Of a stretch of 64,000 nucleotides of DNA, positions 61,177 to 64,000 are shown one piece after another. The notes under the pieces were generated by a model. The model had not been told where the DNA came from, did no database searches, and saw nothing but the letters and a program-made list of their open reading frames with translations. The stretch's first letter is position 1. Every line of letters starts with the position of its first letter. This stretch comes from Candidatus Burkholderia humilis (GTDB lineage: Bacteria > Pseudomonadota > Gammaproteobacteria > Burkholderiales > Burkholderiaceae). Both the position numbers and the translations under genes were made by a program. Location of the stretch: contig LFMX01000012.1 in assembly GCA_001184405.1 (NCBI GenBank), positions 1 to 64,000 on the forward strand. Direction: 5' to 3'.

Positions 61177-62055
61177 TCACGGGCAGTGAATCCCGTGCGC
61201 GCAGCGAGAATACCGCAGCCGTATGACAACTCCAAGCTTTTCGGTTTCTCCGCTCTTCGGTTGCCATTTCATCAACCGGCGTTCGGCCAGCGCAACCAAG
61301 CCATCGAGCACGAGCGCGAACGCCGTTAGCACGAGAATGCCGGCGAACACGGTATTGATATCGAACGTGCCTTCGGCCTGCAAAATCAGATAACCAACGC
61401 CGCGCGCCGAACCGAGATATTCGCCCACCACTGAGCCGACGAACGCCAGCCCGACCGATGTATGCAGACTCGAAAACACCCAGCTCGTCGCGCTCGGCAG
61501 ATAAACATAACGCAACAGTTGCTTGCGATTCGCGCCGAGCATGCGCGCGTTCGCCAGCACGACCGGGCTCACTTCCTTCACGCCCTGATACACGTTGAAG
61601 AACACGATGAAAAACACCAGCGTCACGCCGAGCGCAACCTTCGACCAAATGCCCAGCCCGAACCATACTGCGAAGATCAGCGCGAGGATGACGCGCGGCA
61701 TCGAATTGGCGGCTTTGATGTACAGATCGAGCAGCGCGCTGGTCATCGGCGCGAGCGCGAGCCACAGGCCGACCGCGAGTCCGAACACCGTGCCGATCGC
61801 AAACGCCAGCACGGTCTCGATCAGCGTCACCCACAAATGGATGTAAATCTCACCGCTCGTGAACCATTCCCAGATGCGCACGAGCACTTTCTGCGGTTCG
61901 CCGAAGAAGAACGCGGCCTTGTTGGCATCGTCGAAATAGAAAGGCGGCAGGAGCGTCGGGCTCGTCAGCACGTACCACAGCGCAAAGCACGCAACGAGCA
62001 GCAGCCATTGCCACACGACCAGATTTCCGCGATTCGGGCGCAGCCTATTCCACAC
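61177..62055 (-). CDS. ABC transporter permease, nitrate/sulfonate/taurine type
   Basis: A 292-residue inner-membrane permease of the SsuC/TauC family with about six helices (WLLLVACFALWYVLTSPTLL, LAFAIGTVFGLAVGLWLALA, VALGVTLVFFIVFFNVYQGV) and the EAA loop VLANARMLGANRKQLLRYVY. Start is GTG at 62055, overlapping the ATPase stop by 11 bases. The last about 18 residues after RLMKWQPKSGETEKL (GVVIRLRYSRCAHGIHCP) look atypical, perhaps an extended end. The only clean subunit of this transporter; substrate unknown. Confidence 0.85.
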   Translation of the reverse strand: MWNRLRPNRGNLVVWQWLLLVACFALWYVLTSPTLLPPFYFDDANKAAFFFGEPQKVLVRIWEWFTSGEIYIHLWVTLIETVLAFAIGTVFGLAVGLWLALAPMTSALLDLYIKAANSMPRVILALIFAVWFGLGIWSKVALGVTLVFFIVFFNVYQGVKEVSPVVLANARMLGANRKQLLRYVYLPSATSWVFSSLHTSVGLAFVGSVVGEYLGSARGVGYLILQAEGTFDINTVFAGILVLTAFALVLDGLVALAERRLMKWQPKSGETEKLGVVIRLRYSRCAHGIHCP

Positions 62056-62879
62056 GATCCTGTTGCCTCAATTGCTGCTGATAACCCTTCAACACTTCCT
62101 CGCGCAACACGCCCCAAATTTGCGCATGCAATTCGACGAAGCGCGGATGCGAGCGGATCTCGGCGACATCGCGCGGACGCGGCAAATCGATGGCGAATTC
62201 GCCGATCGGATGCGTGCCCGGCCCCGCCGACAACACCACTACGCGATCGGACATCGAAATGGCTTCGTCCAGATCGTGCGTGATGAAAAGCACCGCCTTG
62301 CGTTTCGCGGCCCAGAGATCGAGCAGTTCGTTCTCCATGAGCTGCCGCGTCTGAATGTCGAGCGCGGAAAACGGCTCGTCCATCAGGATGATGTCGGGAT
62401 CGAGAATCAGCGTCTGCGCCATCGCGACGCGCTTTCTCATGCTGCCCGACAACTGATGCGGATAGCGATCGCCGAAACCACCCAAACCAACGCGCTTGAG
62501 CCACGCTTCGCCGCGCGCATCGGCTTCGGATTTCGGCACGCCCTGAAAGAGGAGACCGGCGGTGACGTTATCGAGCGCGCTGCGCCAGGGCATGAGCGCA
62601 TCGGCCTGAAACATGTAGCCCGCGCGCCGGTTGATACCCTTGAGCTTTTCGCCGAAAACCGTCACGTTGCCCGACGACGGTTCCAGCAGCCCCGCCGATA
62701 CATTCAGCAACGTTGGACTTGCTGCACCCCGTCGGCCCGACGACCGACACGAACTCGCCGGATGCGATCGCGAGCGTGGTGTCGCGCACGGCGGTGTATC
62801 GATCCTTGCGATTTTCACGCGACGCGAACGTGCACGTCACATCGTTCAACGCGAGCGCGTGGTGGTCGGTCGTGGCCAT
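62045..62879 (-). pseudogene. ABC transporter ATP-binding subunit, P-loop frameshift
   Basis: Cytoplasmic ATPase of a nitrate/sulfonate-type importer. It starts MATTDHHALALNDVTCTFAS. The Walker A loop reads GPTGCSKS instead of GPTGCGKS, and right after it an extra base (TCC-A-ACG) shifts the frame near 62705, so TLLNVSAGLLEPSSGN, QADALMPWRSALDNV, the signature LSGSMRKRVAMAQTLILDPD and Walker B IILMDEPFSALD lie in a second frame running to 62045. One insertion and one P-loop missense change are together at the active site. Confidence 0.9.
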
Positions 62880-62882
62880 CGC

Positions 62883-63914
62883 TTACGCCTTGACCGTTGC
62901 GAGCGCCTTCTTCACGAAGTCGTTGGTCCACGTCTTCGACAGATCGATCGGCTTGCCCTTCACGGTTTCGTCGAAAGCCTGCAGCGTCTTGAGCGATGTC
63001 GCCGGGCCGTCGTCGGGCATCAGGCCATCGGACGACAATGCTTCTTTCACGTGCTGCCACAAATCCAGATACAGCGCGCGATCGCCGAGCAGATAGCCTT
63101 CCGGCACCGTCGAAATTAGATCCTTGCCCGATGCGTTTTGCAGCCACTTCAGCGCGCGCACCATCGCGTTCGTGAGCGCCTGCGTCGTGTTCGGATTCTT
63201 CGTAATGAAGCTCTGCGACGCGTACAGACAACCCGCCAGCATATTGCCGCCGAAGACCTTCTTCGTATCGGCGAGCGTGCGCGTATCCGACACGATGCGG
63301 ATTTCGCCCGCGCGATCGAGCTTGGTCATCACCGGATCGAGATTGGCGATGGCATCGATCTGACCGGATTCGAGCGCCGCGATCGCGCCCACGCCGATGA
63401 ACGATACGTCCGTCGCCTTCAGTCCTGCCTGCGCGAGCACGAAGCTCGCCATGATCGATGTCGATAAACCCGGCGCCGTCACGCCGATCTTCTTGCCCTT
63501 CAGATCCGCGACCGACTTGTAGTTCGGCATCGCTTTTTTGGATACGGCGAGCACGATTTGCGGCGCGCGCCCTTGCAGCACGAATTCGCGGAAGAACTGG
63601 TTCTTCGCCTGCAGCAACAGCGTGTGCTCGAACGCGGCGGACACAAGACATCCGCGCTGCCGCCGACCGCCGCCTGCAACGCCTTTCGCCGCTCGCGAAG
63701 TCGGAGATTTCGACGTCGAGCCCTTCGTCCTTGAAGTAATTGCGGCGCTCGGCGATCGTGAGCGGCAGGTAGTAGAGTAGAATAGGTTCTTGCCGCCGAC
63801 CGCAACCGACACTTTGGTCGTCTTGAGCTTCGCCTGTCCGAAAGCGAGTGGCGCGCCCGTGATGGCTCCGCCCGCGAGCACGGCGCTGCTCGCGATGAAC
63901 GTTCTGCGTTTCAT
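62883..63914 (-). pseudogene. ABC substrate-binding protein with compensating frameshifts
   Basis: Periplasmic binding protein of the NMT1/SsuA type with a twin-arginine-like signal (MKRRTFIASSAVLAGGAITG). The open frame spans 343 codons, yet residues about 47-92 read as unnatural Arg/Ser-rich sequence. In another frame the same DNA encodes YLPLTIAERRNYFKDEGLDV and then ALQAAVGGSADV, the expected family text. A 5-base duplication (CTACT, near 63773), an indel near 63690 and a 2-base insertion near 63643 together restore frame at AAFEHTLLLQAKNQFF. The ligand-binding lobe is therefore scrambled despite an uninterrupted ORF. The rest (GVTAPGLSTSIMASFVLAQA) is normal. Confidence 0.8.
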
Positions 63915-64000
63915 CGTGTGTGTCTCCTTGGAATTTGTTCTTGTTTGCGCGGCGCGGATGAGCGCTAGATCACTTTGGCCGCTCGCGGCCGCGCGATATC

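Overview
The window reads as a chromosome segment of Burkholderia sensu lato (Caballeronia/Paraburkholderia type). The GC is high. Gene order matches that lineage: nuoN-DUF2818-Nudix, rluD-pgeF-phaC-phaA, the rodZ-ispG-hisS-yfgM-bamB-der-hfq-hflX-hflK-hflC-hisZ-purA run, and surE-pcm-nlpD-rpoS. The striking property is gene decay. Of about 59 protein genes, about 25 carry frameshifts, in-frame stops or truncating deletions, often several each, while about 34 are clean. Lesions are strongly clustered by gene: tex (2.3 kb) has at least five frameshifts, whereas dinG (2.2 kb), kup (1.9 kb), hisS, ispG and rlmD have none. I therefore infer real genome erosion in a host-restricted lineage, such as a vertically transmitted plant leaf symbiont, rather than random base-calling error. 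The host assignment is inference only.

Layout. 0-2.6 kb: end of the complex I operon, a Nudix hydrolase and DUF1178, all intact. 2.6-12.6 kb: a fatty-acid/acyl-CoA catabolic block (three acyl-CoA dehydrogenases, APH-like kinase, histidine phosphatase, enoyl-CoA hydratase, 3-hydroxyacyl-CoA dehydrogenase) and an aminotransferase, all broken except a MaoC hydratase; a 521-bp inverted-repeat element sits in the middle. 12.6-19 kb: PIN protein, YaaA, a broken M14 carboxypeptidase, a Lys-rich exported protein, a broken ECF-type permease, a broken LuxR-type regulator and intact DUF2863. 19-25.8 kb: broken polyhydroxyalkanoate genes phaA and phaC with phaB/phaR missing, broken pgeF, intact rluD and bamD. 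26-34 kb: dinG, ydcH with a TTGCAG repeat, broken tex, intact kup. 34-41.6 kb: broken hpt and purA, intact hisZ, hflC and hflK, broken hflX. 41.6-54 kb: a nearly clean core (hfq, der, bamB, yfgM, hisS, ispG, rodZ, rlmN, ndk, a Bax-inhibitor-1 gene, rlmD). 54-58.7 kb: a broken exonuclease, then rpoS, nlpD, pcm and surE. 58.7-64 kb: a broken quinone oxidoreductase, two glycosyltransferases fused tail to tail by a deletion, and a nitrate/sulfonate-type ABC transporter with two damaged subunits.

Retained functions are translation, outer-membrane assembly, isoprenoid and histidine synthesis, potassium uptake, membrane quality control and stationary-phase control. Lost functions are acyl-CoA catabolism, carbon storage, several uptake systems and, most surprisingly, adenylosuccinate synthetase. 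Non-coding features worth attention are a structured leader in front of the Bax-inhibitor-1 gene, a U-rich-loop hairpin at the 5' end of the hfq transcript, a run of stem-loops between bamB and der, and several clear hairpin terminators. No tRNA, rRNA, CRISPR array, intact insertion sequence or prophage was seen.
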